Positions 15,866 through 24,490 of a DNA stretch of 40,000 nt are shown here, piece by piece. Position 1 is the stretch's first letter; the number at the start of each line of letters is the position of its first letter. Source of the stretch: Pseudomonadota bacterium (lineage in GTDB: Bacteria; Pseudomonadota; Gammaproteobacteria; JAKAQQ01). The notes under the pieces are model-generated. The model was not told the DNA's origin. It made no database searches and saw only the letters and a program-made list of their open reading frames with translations. Position numbers and translations under genes: made by a program. The stretch lies in contig JAJZBR010000003.1 of the NCBI GenBank assembly GCA_021798795.1, positions 1-40,000 of the forward strand, read 5' to 3'.

Positions 15866-17021
15866 ATCGGTCGGAGACACTGATTGCGCAGCGGATCTCA
15901 TCCGCATCCGGCGCATCCGGGAAGCCCCCTCCGGAGGCATCCGGCACCCGGATGCGGGGCGGGATGGCCTCGCCTTCGATTCGAACGATTATCTTGGGCT
16001 CGCAACCTATCGACCCGTACAGGAAGCTTGGTCTCGGGGCGCGCGGATTTGGGGAGTGGGGAGCGGGGGGTCCCATCTGCTCTCCGGGCATACCCGGGCG
16101 CATGAGAGGCTTGAAGAGGCTCTCGCGGCCTGGACCGGGCGCGAGCGGGCCCTGCTCTTTTCGAACGGGTATATGGCCAACCTCTCCGTTCTCCAGGCAC
16201 TTTGCGGGAAAAGGCACAGGGTGGTGCAGGATCGGCTCAACCACGCATCCCTCTGGGATGGCGTTCGCCTCTCCGGTGCCCGTCTCAGGCGTTATGCGCA
16301 TGGCAAGGTCGAGGATGCCGAGCGGCTCCTGAGATCGGGAGAGGGCGCGCCGGGTTTGCTGGTTTCAGAGGGGGTATTCAGCATGGATGGGGATTGGGCG
16401 CCCCTGACCGGTCTGGCCGCCGCCGCCCGGGCAGCCCGGGTTACCTTTATGGTCGATGATGCACACGGCATCGGCATATGGGGCCCTGAAGGTCAAGGGA
16501 CCTGCGCCGCGCACGCGCTCGGTCAGGACGAGGTCCCGATTCTCATGGCTACACTCGGCAAGGCGCTTGGCACCTATGGCGCCTTTGTCGCCGGATCGGC
16601 TGCGCTGATCGAAACCCTGATCCAGCGGGCTCGACCCTACCGGTATACCACCGCACTCCCACCAGCTCTGGCCGAAGCCACGCTGATTGCACGACAGTGC
16701 GTGATTCGGGAGCCGGAACGGCGGGAGCATCTATTCGGACTGATCCATTATTTCAAAACAGGTTGCACCGAGCTCGGTCTTCCGCTCCTGCCTTCGCCCT
16801 CTCCGATCCAACCGCTCTGGCTCGGATCCGCACGGGCGGCGCTCGATGTGAGCCGGGCGCTCGCCACCCGGGGTCTTTGGGTCCCGGCGATTCGTCCGCC
16901 GACGGTTCCCCGCGGGCAGGCGCGACTCCGGATCAGCCTGTCCGCCTCCCATAGCCGCGCAAACATCGACCGGTTGCTCGAGGGTCTATCCGACGTGTGC
17001 CCGCGTTTGAACCCGCCGTGA
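15855..17021 (+). CDS. bioF: 8-amino-7-oxononanoate synthase
   Basis: A 388-residue PLP enzyme of the alpha-oxoamine synthase family that condenses pimeloyl-ACP with alanine. Seen are [23 protein letters not shown], the cofactor-contacting [11 protein letters not shown] and the Schiff-base Lys in [10 protein letters not shown]. The ATG at 15855 lies inside the last codons of bioB and gives a family-length protein; the longer open frame upstream is bioB shadow. It overlaps bioH by up to 25 bases. Confidence 0.96.
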   Translation: MSPESVGDTDCAADLIRIRRIREAPSGGIRHPDAGRDGLAFDSNDYLGLATYRPVQEAWSRGARIWGVGSGGSHLLSGHTRAHERLEEALAAWTGRERALLFSNGYMANLSVLQALCGKRHRVVQDRLNHASLWDGVRLSGARLRRYAHGKVEDAERLLRSGEGAPGLLVSEGVFSMDGDWAPLTGLAAAARAARVTFMVDDAHGIGIWGPEGQGTCAAHALGQDEVPILMATLGKALGTYGAFVAGSAALIETLIQRARPYRYTTALPPALAEATLIARQCVIREPERREHLFGLIHYFKTGCTELGLPLLPSPSPIQPLWLGSARAALDVSRALATRGLWVPAIRPPTVPRGQARLRISLSASHSRANIDRLLEGLSDVCPRLNPP

Positions 17022-17773
17022 CCTCGTTACTCCTCATTCATGGCTGGGGGTTCAACCGGCGCGTCTTCGACCCTCTGCTCGAGCCTCTCGCCCGGGCGGG
17101 AATCCAGGCGAGCTTCTGGGAGCTGCCCGGACACGGCAGGCAGATTGGGGTCGAGGTCGCCCCGACTCTCGGGGCCTGGGCCGGGGCTTGTCATTCGCAC
17201 CTCCCCCGGGCGCCCCAGGTGATTCTCGGATGGTCGCTCGGCGGGCAGGTGGCAGTGGAACTCGCGCTGCGATACCCCAAGCAGGTTCAGGGTTTGATTC
17301 TGGTCAGCACGACGCCACGCTTTGTAGCCGGCGCCGATTGGGAAGACGGACATGACATCCAGGTATTCGAGCGGTTTGCCGGCGAACTCGAGGTGCAATA
17401 CGAGAAGACGCTGAGTGATTTTCTGTGGCTCCAACTCCGCAATCCAGAGACGGCACACCGGGTCGTACCCAAACTCCGGGACGCCCTCGCCAGAGGTGGG
17501 GCACCGACTCTCGCGGGGTTGCGTGCCGGACTCGAGATTCTGAAGACGAGCGATCAGCGGGAGGCACTCCGGGGGGGGCTCCCGCAGCCGACAGCCCTCC
17601 TCGCTGGAAAGCAGGATCGGCTGGTCTTGCCCGGGGCGATCAAGTGGCTGGCCGGGGCGCTCGGCATCGAGGCTGTCTGGCTCACCCGGGGCGGGCATGT
17701 TCCTTTTCTCACGGATCCAGACTGGTTCACGCAAGAGGTGAGAGGGTTCCTGAATGCGCACGCGGGTCTTTGA
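16997..17773 (+). CDS. bioH: pimeloyl-ACP methyl ester carboxylesterase
   Basis: A 258-residue alpha/beta hydrolase that removes the methyl group from pimeloyl-ACP methyl ester and ends fatty-acid-like elongation. It shows the oxyanion LIHGWG, the nucleophile elbow GWSLGG, the acid in AGKQDRLV and the His in GGHVPFL, in BioH order. GTG at 16997 has GAGGG about 10 bases upstream; a second GTG at 17018 overlaps the bioF stop as GTGA and would give 251 residues. It overlaps bioC by 20 bases. Confidence 0.92.
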   Translation: MPAFEPAVTSLLLIHGWGFNRRVFDPLLEPLARAGIQASFWELPGHGRQIGVEVAPTLGAWAGACHSHLPRAPQVILGWSLGGQVAVELALRYPKQVQGLILVSTTPRFVAGADWEDGHDIQVFERFAGELEVQYEKTLSDFLWLQLRNPETAHRVVPKLRDALARGGAPTLAGLRAGLEILKTSDQREALRGGLPQPTALLAGKQDRLVLPGAIKWLAGALGIEAVWLTRGGHVPFLTDPDWFTQEVRGFLNAHAGL

Positions 17774-18581
17774 ACTCGACTTCGGGGCGGTCCGGAAAGG
17801 ATTCCGGATGGCCGCATCGACCTATGATGAGGCGGCCGGATTGCAGCACCGGATCGAGTCTGATCTCATCGAACGCCTGTCGCTGCTCGATCTCAGGCCC
17901 CAGTGGATTCTCGATCTCGGTTGCGGAACCGGACATGCGATCCCGTCGCTCGCCCGGCAGTACCCGCAAGCTTGCATCATCGGGATCGATGCCGCCTTTG
18001 AGATGCTGCATTGGAAGCAGGCCCACCCGGATCGTCGCTCAGAGGCGCTCTGTGCCGATGTGCGGGCTTTGCCGATCGCCCCCTCGAGCGTGGATCTCGC
18101 ATTCAGCAATCTTCTCTTGCAGTGGCTGGACGACCCCGGTCCCGCCGTCTCGGAAATTTACCGGGTTCTCGCGGACCGATCGGCTTTCCTGTTTGCAACC
18201 TTTGGACCGCGCACCTTCGCGGAACTCCGTGGGGCCTGGGCAGAGGTAGATTCAGATCCGCATGTGAGCGAGTTCATGGACGGCCCGGCCTGGGGAAATG
18301 TCCTCATGCGGGCGGGGTTTGTGGAAGTTGTCCTGGATGCTGATGTTTGGGTCGAGGAGGTTTTGGACCTCAAGACCCTGGCCGGTCACCTGAGGCAGAT
18401 CGGAGCGACCAACCGGCATGTCCATCGCGCCCGCGGGCTGCTCGGGAGAAAACGACTCACGACCCTGACCCGCGCCTATGAGCGGCTGCGCCGCCCGGGA
18501 GGAGGGTTGCCGGTCACGTATGAGATGCTCTACGGGCTCGCATGGACTCCGTTGCGGCTCACCCGGGTATCGGGTGCCTGA
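17754..18581 (+). CDS. bioC: malonyl-ACP O-methyltransferase
   Basis: A 275-residue SAM-dependent methyltransferase. Early AASTYDEAAGLQ is typical of BioC; motif I is LDLGCGTG, followed by GIDAAFEML, CADVRALP and NLLLQWLDDP. It masks malonyl-ACP as a methyl ester to start pimelate synthesis, and BioH removes the mask. GAGAGGG lies 7 bases before the ATG, which sits inside bioH. The stop is immediately followed by the bioD ATG (TGAATG). Confidence 0.93.
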   Translation: MRTRVFELDFGAVRKGFRMAASTYDEAAGLQHRIESDLIERLSLLDLRPQWILDLGCGTGHAIPSLARQYPQACIIGIDAAFEMLHWKQAHPDRRSEALCADVRALPIAPSSVDLAFSNLLLQWLDDPGPAVSEIYRVLADRSAFLFATFGPRTFAELRGAWAEVDSDPHVSEFMDGPAWGNVLMRAGFVEVVLDADVWVEEVLDLKTLAGHLRQIGATNRHVHRARGLLGRKRLTTLTRAYERLRRPGGGLPVTYEMLYGLAWTPLRLTRVSGA

Positions 18582-19280
18582 ATGGCTGGCGCCGGCGTTT
18601 TCATAACTGGCACGGACACCTCCGTGGGTAAAACGGTGGTTAGTGCCGGATGGATCCGGCGCGGCATTACGCACGGGCTCCGGGTTGCGGCCATGAAACC
18701 GGTTGCGACGGGCGGTGTTCTGCGGGAGATGCACCAGTTGCGGAGTTCAGATGCGGAACAACTCCGGGCCGAGATCAATGTCGAGGAGACGTGGGAAGAG
18801 CTCAATCCCTATGTTTTCCCCCCGCCGGTTTCCCCCAACATTGCCGCCGAGCGGGCAGGCGTCACGATCGAGATCAACCGGATCGTGGATGGGGCGCGGG
18901 CACTCGAGCGCCGGTCGGATGTCGTGGTCGTCGAAGGAGTCGGCGGCTGGCGGGTTCCGCTCGGGGCGGACACATCGACCGTCAATCTGGTGCGCGCGCT
19001 CGGCTATCCGGTCGTTCTGGTTATTGGGCTCAGGCTCGGGTGCATCAATCATGCGCTTCTCACGAGGGAGGCCATTGACGCGGATGGGATCCCCTGCCTC
19101 GGGTGGGTCGCGAACCGGCTGGATCCCGCTCTCGAGGAGACCGAAGCGGTACTTGCGACGCTTGTGGCCCGGCTTGCTTCGCCCTGTCTCGGAGTGATCC
19201 CGCTCCTCGAAGCGTGCGACATCGGTCAGGTGGCGCGGGCGCTCCGTCTCCCCGATCTTCGGGGGAGCCCGGGCGTTTGA
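18582..19280 (+). CDS. bioD: dethiobiotin synthetase
   Basis: A 232-residue ATP-dependent carboxylase that closes the ureido ring of dethiobiotin. It shows the P-loop GTDTSVGKT, the substrate Lys in AAMKPVATGG, VEGVGGWRVPL and a C-terminal LGVIPLLE. It is the last gene of the operon and starts without a gap after bioC. The DAPA aminotransferase gene (bioA) needed between BioF and BioD is not in this window. No T-rich terminator is seen downstream; a promoter for the next cluster follows within 30 bases. Confidence 0.95.
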   Translation: MAGAGVFITGTDTSVGKTVVSAGWIRRGITHGLRVAAMKPVATGGVLREMHQLRSSDAEQLRAEINVEETWEELNPYVFPPPVSPNIAAERAGVTIEINRIVDGARALERRSDVVVVEGVGGWRVPLGADTSTVNLVRALGYPVVLVIGLRLGCINHALLTREAIDADGIPCLGWVANRLDPALEETEAVLATLVARLASPCLGVIPLLEACDIGQVARALRLPDLRGSPGV

Positions 19281-19303
19281 GCGCTGCTCCCGGGGAAAGC
19301 GGA

Positions 19304-19355
19304 TTGCCGGGTGCCCCGGGCTAGTGCATAATTTACCGGGCTAGTACATAATTTA
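19304..19355 (+). promoter_or_regulatory. promoter with 20-bp tandem repeat ahead of the cox cluster
   Basis: Two head-to-tail 20-base units (19316-19335 and 19336-19355, CCGGGCTAGTRCATAATTTA) differ at one base. The first carries CATAAT (19327-19332) placed 17 bases after TTGCCG (19304-19309), a good sigma-70 promoter. The second repeats the -10-like CATAAT at 19347 without a proper -35. The 20-base spacing is about two helix turns, as for adjacent regulator sites. The DUF2244 gene starts 35 bases downstream. Confidence 0.6.
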
Positions 19356-19389
19356 CTCGTAGCTTCGCGCGCAGGTCATCGGCTCTTCA

Positions 19390-19917
19390 GTGCACACAAT
19401 CATTGTTCGTCCGAACCGCTCACTTCATCGGACCGAACTCGGACTGCTCGGGTTAGGTCTCTGTGCAGCCCTCACATTGGGGGGGGTGCTGACTTGGCTC
19501 TTCGGATTCTGGCCGATTCTTGCATTTGACGGACTGGCCCTGATCGGGCTGGTTGCGGCCGTCTGGTTCGCAAACCGGGCAGGCGGCTACCTCGAAGAGA
19601 TCCGTATCGATGACGATTGGGTGAGCGTCGTCAAGGGTGTCTGCACCCCCCAGTCCACCTTCCGGGCGCGTCGTCCCTGGACCCGCCTGATCGAGGATAC
19701 CCAGGGACCTTGGAAGCGCTACCGGCTCTGGATCGGCTCATCCGGGCGGTTCTGCGAGATTGGGACGTGTCTCGGAGAGGATGAGAGGCGGGAGCTCTTC
19801 TGGCGGCTCCGGCGTTATTTCAACTTCATGAGCACGAGCGCGCATGGCGCCGGGAGTCCGGGAAACGGCACGGCTGGAACTCCAACCGAGATTCAAGCGG
19901 GAGACATTCGTACATGA
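19390..19917 (+). CDS. DUF2244 membrane protein
   Basis: A 175-residue inner-membrane protein with two adjacent hydrophobic segments (about 20-40 and 43-63) and a soluble C-terminal domain containing WVSVVKG and PWTRLIEDTQGPWKRYRLWIGSSG, the pattern of DUF2244. The family is common next to cytochrome oxidase genes; its function is not known. GTG start without a strong ribosome site. Its stop overlaps coxB as ATGA, so it is the first gene of the cox operon. Confidence 0.8.
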   Translation: MHTIIVRPNRSLHRTELGLLGLGLCAALTLGGVLTWLFGFWPILAFDGLALIGLVAAVWFANRAGGYLEEIRIDDDWVSVVKGVCTPQSTFRARRPWTRLIEDTQGPWKRYRLWIGSSGRFCEIGTCLGEDERRELFWRLRRYFNFMSTSAHGAGSPGNGTAGTPTEIQAGDIRT

Positions 19918-20750
19918 AAAAGAAGTGGCTGCATGCCGCCTGGTGCACCAGTCTGCTTGCGGCGATCACGATGCCCACCCTTTGGGCTGCAAACCTCTAC
20001 AACCTGCCCCATGGCGTGACTCCGGTGAGCCATGCCATCTACGGGCTCAGCATGATGGCGTTCTGGATCATGTGCGGGATCGCGGTCGTTGTATTCGGGG
20101 CGATCACCTGGTCGATCATCTTCCACAGAAGGTCCCGTCATCCGAAGCCCGCCGACTTTCACGAAAACACGGTGCTCGAGATCGTCTGGACGGTGATTCC
20201 CTTCCTTATCCTGATCGCGATGGCCATCCCGGCGGCGCGTGTCCTGATCCGGGCCGAGAATGTCCACCACTCCGAACTCACCGTCGAGGTGACCGGTTAC
20301 CAGTGGCTCTGGCGGTATACCTACCCCCGCTGGAAGATCAACATCTACAGCCGTCTCGCCGATTCGAGCCTCCGGATTGCTCCGCTCCACTCCGGCCGCA
20401 GTCCGTATAGTACCCCCCACTATCTGCATGCGGTCACGCATCCCTTGGTGTTGCCGGTCGGCGAGAAAGTGCGTCTGCTCATCACCTCGAAAGACGTCAT
20501 TCACTCCTGGTGGGTTCCGGACCTGGGTGTCCAGATGGATGCCAACCCGGGTCTCGTCAACTCGATCTGGGTCAAAATCCTGAAACCGGGCACCTATCGT
20601 GGGCAATGCAACCAGATCTGCGGCTGGGGACATGCCTACATGCCCATCGTGGTGGTCGCAAAACCGAAAGCGCAATTTTTATCGTGGGTGAAACATTGGC
20701 GCAAGCGCCATCCCCAAGCCCTATCCCCTGCCACCACCCCGGATCCGTGA
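19914..20750 (+). CDS. coxB: cytochrome c oxidase subunit II (CuA)
   Basis: A 278-residue subunit: signal or first hydrophobic segment (1-25), two transmembrane helices (about 40-70 and 85-110), YQWLWRY, then the cupredoxin domain. All CuA ligands are present: His197 (VIHSWW), Cys232 and Cys236, His240 and Met243 (GQCNQICGWGHAYM). The usual Glu between the cysteines (bovine Glu198, also a Mg/Mn ligand) is Gln234. Asp194 of the docking surface is kept. There is no fused cytochrome c domain. It takes electrons from a soluble carrier such as the c4 cytochrome. The ATG overlaps the DUF2244 stop. Confidence 0.95.
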   Translation: MKKKWLHAAWCTSLLAAITMPTLWAANLYNLPHGVTPVSHAIYGLSMMAFWIMCGIAVVVFGAITWSIIFHRRSRHPKPADFHENTVLEIVWTVIPFLILIAMAIPAARVLIRAENVHHSELTVEVTGYQWLWRYTYPRWKINIYSRLADSSLRIAPLHSGRSPYSTPHYLHAVTHPLVLPVGEKVRLLITSKDVIHSWWVPDLGVQMDANPGLVNSIWVKILKPGTYRGQCNQICGWGHAYMPIVVVAKPKAQFLSWVKHWRKRHPQALSPATTPDP

Positions 20751-20789
20751 TCTGTCACCTGCATCGGTCAACCAGCGGAGACCCCTGTC

Positions 20790-22367
20790 ATGTCTGAATC
20801 GATCGCCCTAAGCCACGACGCACACCCGGCCGGCCGGGGGCTCACGCGCTGGATCAAGACGACCAATCACAAGGATATCGGCACGCTCTATCTGCTTTTC
20901 AGCCTGATCATGTTCTTCATCGGCGGTGCGATGGCCATGGTGATCCGGGCGGAACTCTTCGAGCCCGGGCTCCAGTTTGTGAATCCGGGGTTCTACAACC
21001 AGCTGGTCACGATGCATGGGCTCATCATGGTCTTCGGAGCGGTGATGCCGGCCTTCGTGGGACTTGCCAACTGGATGATCCCACTCATGATTGGCGCCCC
21101 CGACATGGCGCTGCCCCGCCTCAATAACTGGAGCTTCTGGATTCTGCCGTTCGCATTCACGCTGCTCTTGCTCACTCTTTTTCTTCCGGGGGGCGGACCC
21201 GAGGGCGGCTGGACCCTCTATGTGCCCTACAGCTTGGAACTCGGCTATTCGTTCCCGTTCCTGATCTTCGCGATCCATCTCATGGGGATCTCATCCGTCC
21301 TCGGCGGGATCAACATCATCGTCACCATCCTGAACATGCGCGCACCGGGCATGACGCTCATGAAGATGCCGCTTTTCGTGTGGGCCTGGCTGATCACGGC
21401 CTATCTCCTGGTCGCCGTCATGCCGGTTCTCGCGGGCGGAGTCACGATGCAGCTTTTTGACCACTTTTTCGGGACGCATTTCTTTTCGGTCGCAGGCGGC
21501 GGCAGTCCTCTGCTCTGGGAAAATGTTTTCTGGTTCTTCGGGCATCCCGAGGTCTATATCATGATCCTGCCGGCTTTCGGGATCATCTCGGAGATCGTGC
21601 CGACCTTCTCCCGCAAACCCCTGTTCGGCCGGACCTCGATGATCTATGCGCTGGCCTCGATCGCGTTTCTTTCGTTCATCGTCTGGGGCCACCACATGTT
21701 CACCTCGGGGATGCCGGTCTCTGCGGATCTCTTCTTCATGTTCAGCACCATGCTGATTGCCGTCCCGACGGGAGTCAAAATCTTCAACTGGATCGCGACC
21801 ATGTGGAAGGGGGCTCTGACCTTCGAAGTGCCGATGCTTTTTGCCATCGCGTTCATCGTACTCTTCACGATCGGCGGCTTCTCGGGCGTGATGCTTGCGC
21901 TCGCACCGGCCGACTTCCAGTATCACAACAGCTATTTCGTGGTGGCCCACCTTCATTACGTCCTGGTCACCGGCGCCGTGTTCGCCATCATGGCAGCGGT
22001 CTACTATTGGCTGCCCAAATGGACGGGTCACCGGTACAGCGAGTTCTGGGGAAAGGTCCATTTCTGGGTCAGTGTGATATCGGTCAACGTGCTCTATTTC
22101 CCGATGCACTTCCTGGGCTTGGCCGGTATGCCGCGGCGTGTACCGGATTACGCCGTCCAGTTCACCGATCTCAACATGATCTCGAGCATCGGTGCTTTCG
22201 TTTTCGGGTCAGCCCAGCTCATCTTCGTGGCGATTATTTTTGCCACGATCTACGGGGGCAAGAAGGCGGAAGCCCGTGCCTGGGAAGGTGCGCACGGACT
22301 CGAGTGGACCGTGCCCTCACCTGCGCCCTACCATACCTTCAGTTCGCCCCCAGAAGTCATGGGATGA
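20790..22367 (+). CDS. coxA: cytochrome c oxidase subunit I (aa3 type)
   Basis: A 525-residue heme-copper oxidase subunit of type A1 with twelve predicted helices. Heme a ligands are His76 and His389, the heme a3 ligand is His387, and the CuB ligands are His252, His301 and His302, with the cross-linked Tyr256 in GHPEVY. D-channel Asp105 (APDMALPRLNN) and Glu254, and K-channel Lys330 (VPTGVK), are conserved, so proton pumping should be intact. The residue after His379 is Asn380, where the family has Asp (bovine Asp369, a Mg/Mn ligand). It reduces O2 in the inner membrane. GCGGAG lies 9 to 14 bases before the ATG. Confidence 0.97.
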   Translation: MSESIALSHDAHPAGRGLTRWIKTTNHKDIGTLYLLFSLIMFFIGGAMAMVIRAELFEPGLQFVNPGFYNQLVTMHGLIMVFGAVMPAFVGLANWMIPLMIGAPDMALPRLNNWSFWILPFAFTLLLLTLFLPGGGPEGGWTLYVPYSLELGYSFPFLIFAIHLMGISSVLGGINIIVTILNMRAPGMTLMKMPLFVWAWLITAYLLVAVMPVLAGGVTMQLFDHFFGTHFFSVAGGGSPLLWENVFWFFGHPEVYIMILPAFGIISEIVPTFSRKPLFGRTSMIYALASIAFLSFIVWGHHMFTSGMPVSADLFFMFSTMLIAVPTGVKIFNWIATMWKGALTFEVPMLFAIAFIVLFTIGGFSGVMLALAPADFQYHNSYFVVAHLHYVLVTGAVFAIMAAVYYWLPKWTGHRYSEFWGKVHFWVSVISVNVLYFPMHFLGLAGMPRRVPDYAVQFTDLNMISSIGAFVFGSAQLIFVAIIFATIYGGKKAEARAWEGAHGLEWTVPSPAPYHTFSSPPEVMG

Positions 22368-22368
22368 G

Positions 22369-22506
22369 ATGTTGGACGCACCCGAACCTGGCTCACCCGC
22401 CGATCGCACCCCAAGGAAGCGAGCCGTGCGCATGGCCATCTCACTCGGTGTCCTGGCCGTTCTCATCTATCTCGGGTTCTACGGGATCCGGGTCTGGTTG
22501 GGCTGA
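22369..22506 (+). CDS. 45-residue single-pass membrane protein of the cox operon
   Basis: Starts one base after the coxA stop with GGGATGAG just upstream. The protein has a polar, Arg/Lys-rich N-terminus (about 21 residues) and one transmembrane helix (MAISLGVLAVLIYLGFYGI), ending RVWLG. Such tiny one-helix proteins occur at this position in many cox operons (CoxD-, DUF2970- or Cox11-leader-like), but no specific family is recognised. It occupies the place where cox11/ctaG usually stands. Role inferred: a small oxidase subunit or assembly partner. Confidence 0.7.
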   Translation: MLDAPEPGSPADRTPRKRAVRMAISLGVLAVLIYLGFYGIRVWLG

Positions 22507-22575
22507 GATCGACCCCATGCGACCCGCGACCCCCGCTTTCGCCATCCCCTATCTCAGCCTGGAGACCACCCACGC

Positions 22576-23445
22576 ATGAGCGCATCCGCCGATTCCTATT
22601 ACCTGCCGCATGGAACACCCTGGTCCATACTCGGCTCCCTGGGGCTTTTCGGTTTCATGCTGGGTGCAGGCGTTTGGATCGATGGCTGGAACCTTCTCGG
22701 GCCCCTCATCATGGGGCTTGGGATCCTTCTCCTCATTCTAACCAAGCTCGGCTGGTTTGGGGCGGTCATACGCGAGAGCGAGTCGGGTGTCTATAACCAG
22801 CAGGTCGATCGAACGTTCCGCTGGGCCATGGCGTTTTTCATATTCTCTGAAGTCATGTTTTTCGGCGCATTCTTCGGAACCCTGTTCTATGCGCGGCTCT
22901 TCGTGGTCCCCTGGCTGGGGGGCGCCTCATACATGTTTTATACCCATGCGCTTCTCTACCCGCATTACCGGGCGCTCTGGCCGACCAATGGCCCGGCCCA
23001 TGTCGGGGGTGCGTTCAGCGCCATGCCGCCTTGGGGCATCCCCGCCCTCAACACCCTGATCCTGCTCTCGAGCGCGGTGACCGTGACCCTGGCCCACTGG
23101 GCACTCAAGGCCGGGCATCGTCGGAAGGTGATTGCCGGACTCGTCGCGACGATCGCCCTTGGTGTGAGCTTTCTCCTGATGCAGGCGCATGAGTACTATC
23201 ATGCCTACACGCATCTCAACCTGACGCTCCATAGCGGCATCTACGGGGCGACGTTTTTCATCCTGACGGGATTCCACGGCCTTCACGTCACAATCGGCGT
23301 GATCATGCTCTCCGTGATCCTGATCCGCGTGCTGCGCGGCCATTTCACCCCTGAGCATCATTTTGCTTTCGAGGCGGTCTCCTGGTACTGGCATTTTGTC
23401 GATATCGTCTGGCTGGGTCTTTTTATTTTCGTCTACTGGCTCTGA
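22576..23445 (+). CDS. coxC: cytochrome c oxidase subunit III
   Basis: A 289-residue, seven-helix subunit. Typical stretches are YYLPHGTPWSILGS, the conserved Glu in FFIFSEVMFFGAFF, AHEYYHA, HSGIYGATFFILTGFHGLHV and the closing VSWYWHFVDIVWLGLFIFVYWL region. It holds no redox centre and supports proton uptake and stability of subunit I. The bases between the small membrane protein and coxC (22507-22575) hold only its ribosome site (GGAG). Confidence 0.96.
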   Translation: MSASADSYYLPHGTPWSILGSLGLFGFMLGAGVWIDGWNLLGPLIMGLGILLLILTKLGWFGAVIRESESGVYNQQVDRTFRWAMAFFIFSEVMFFGAFFGTLFYARLFVVPWLGGASYMFYTHALLYPHYRALWPTNGPAHVGGAFSAMPPWGIPALNTLILLSSAVTVTLAHWALKAGHRRKVIAGLVATIALGVSFLLMQAHEYYHAYTHLNLTLHSGIYGATFFILTGFHGLHVTIGVIMLSVILIRVLRGHFTPEHHFAFEAVSWYWHFVDIVWLGLFIFVYWL

Positions 23446-23493
23446 CCCGGAGACTGCGACCAGGCTTGCAAACCGGGAGGGGATCGCGAGGGA

Positions 23494-23706
23494 TCAGGGC
23501 CGGCTGATTCCGTGTGGATGAATCCAGCCCATGAAGTACCCGAGAATGAGCAAAGCGAAGAGCAGAAGGGACAGGCCGATTCGCCAGGACAGCGCCCGGA
23601 CCGTACGGGTCCCCCTCCCGCGGTCTTGGGCGAGACTCACGAATGCCCGGGCCAGGACAACCACGATGATGACGAAGAGCGCAACGATGATCAGTTTGAA
23701 CAGCAC
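23494..23706 (-). CDS. DUF2909 (twin transmembrane) protein
   Basis: A 70-residue membrane protein with two helices (LFKLIIVALFVIIVVVLARA and LSLLLFALLILGYFMGW) joined by a short basic loop that ends RTVRALSWRIG, the DUF2909 pattern. It is commonly found between coxC and SURF1, as here, although on the opposite strand. Function unknown; a link to oxidase assembly is inferred from context only. Confidence 0.8.
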   Translation of the reverse strand: MLFKLIIVALFVIIVVVLARAFVSLAQDRGRGTRTVRALSWRIGLSLLLFALLILGYFMGWIHPHGISRP

Positions 23707-23761
23707 GTTCAGTATCCAAACCCGGAGATGGGTGAGCCGTCTCGTTACCGGTTAGTATGCC

Positions 23762-24490
23762 ATGCAGGGTGTGTCCGGGTGGCGGTTTGCACCCCAATGG
23801 TGGCCCAGTTTCGGGGCCTGGATCCTCATTGTCCTGTTCCTGTTTTTCGCAGACTGGCAGTGGCGGGCGGCCCGATCGAGTGAGGTGGCGCTTCAGGCTT
23901 CGGCGCATAGTGTCACGGTCCGGTCCACGCCCTGGCCGATCGGCAGGCAGCCGCGTCCGTTCGAGCGGGTTTCGGTCCGGGGCCATTTTCTCGTCGGCCG
24001 GGACCTTCTCCTGATCGATCTCTACCACCACAACCAGATAGGTGCCGAAGTGGTCACGGTCTTCAGGCCCCGGCGCGGCACGCCGTGGATCCCGGTCGAC
24101 CGGGGCTGGATTCCCGCCTCTTCTCTGGGGCATACCCGCCTGCCGCTGGATCCGGGGCTTCCGCCCGGGCTCGTCCGCATCAAAGGATACGCCGGAGCTT
24201 TGCCTCATCCCGGTCTCCATCTCGGAAATGGACCGATCCCACGCGGCTGGCCCAAACCGATCCTCTTTCCAACTCATGCTTTTCTTGAGAAAATATACGG
24301 TCATTCACTGACCCGCCCAGTCCTTCTGCTCGGATCCCGTGAGCCGGGTGGATTCGTCCGGGACTGGAAGCCCGTTCCACCGATCGGACCCGTGCGGCAT
24401 TTCGGTTATGCTCTGCAGTGGCTCCTCTTGGCCCTCCTCGTATTCGGGATCTGGGTCGGGCTCAACTTGCACCGGGAATCGCCTTTATGA
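23762..24490 (+). CDS. SURF1-family oxidase assembly protein
   Basis: A 242-residue inner-membrane protein with one N-terminal and one C-terminal helix around a periplasmic domain. Diagnostic parts are WQWRAA after the first helix, the GWIP segment in the middle (VDRGWIP), and the C-terminal GPVRHFGYALQWLLLA, the RHxGYAxQW signature. SURF1 helps place heme a in subunit I. Its last codon overlaps the next gene as ATGA. The 55 bases before it separate it from the divergent DUF2909 gene and hold no clear promoter. Confidence 0.9.
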   Translation: MQGVSGWRFAPQWWPSFGAWILIVLFLFFADWQWRAARSSEVALQASAHSVTVRSTPWPIGRQPRPFERVSVRGHFLVGRDLLLIDLYHHNQIGAEVVTVFRPRRGTPWIPVDRGWIPASSLGHTRLPLDPGLPPGLVRIKGYAGALPHPGLHLGNGPIPRGWPKPILFPTHAFLEKIYGHSLTRPVLLLGSREPGGFVRDWKPVPPIGPVRHFGYALQWLLLALLVFGIWVGLNLHRESPL

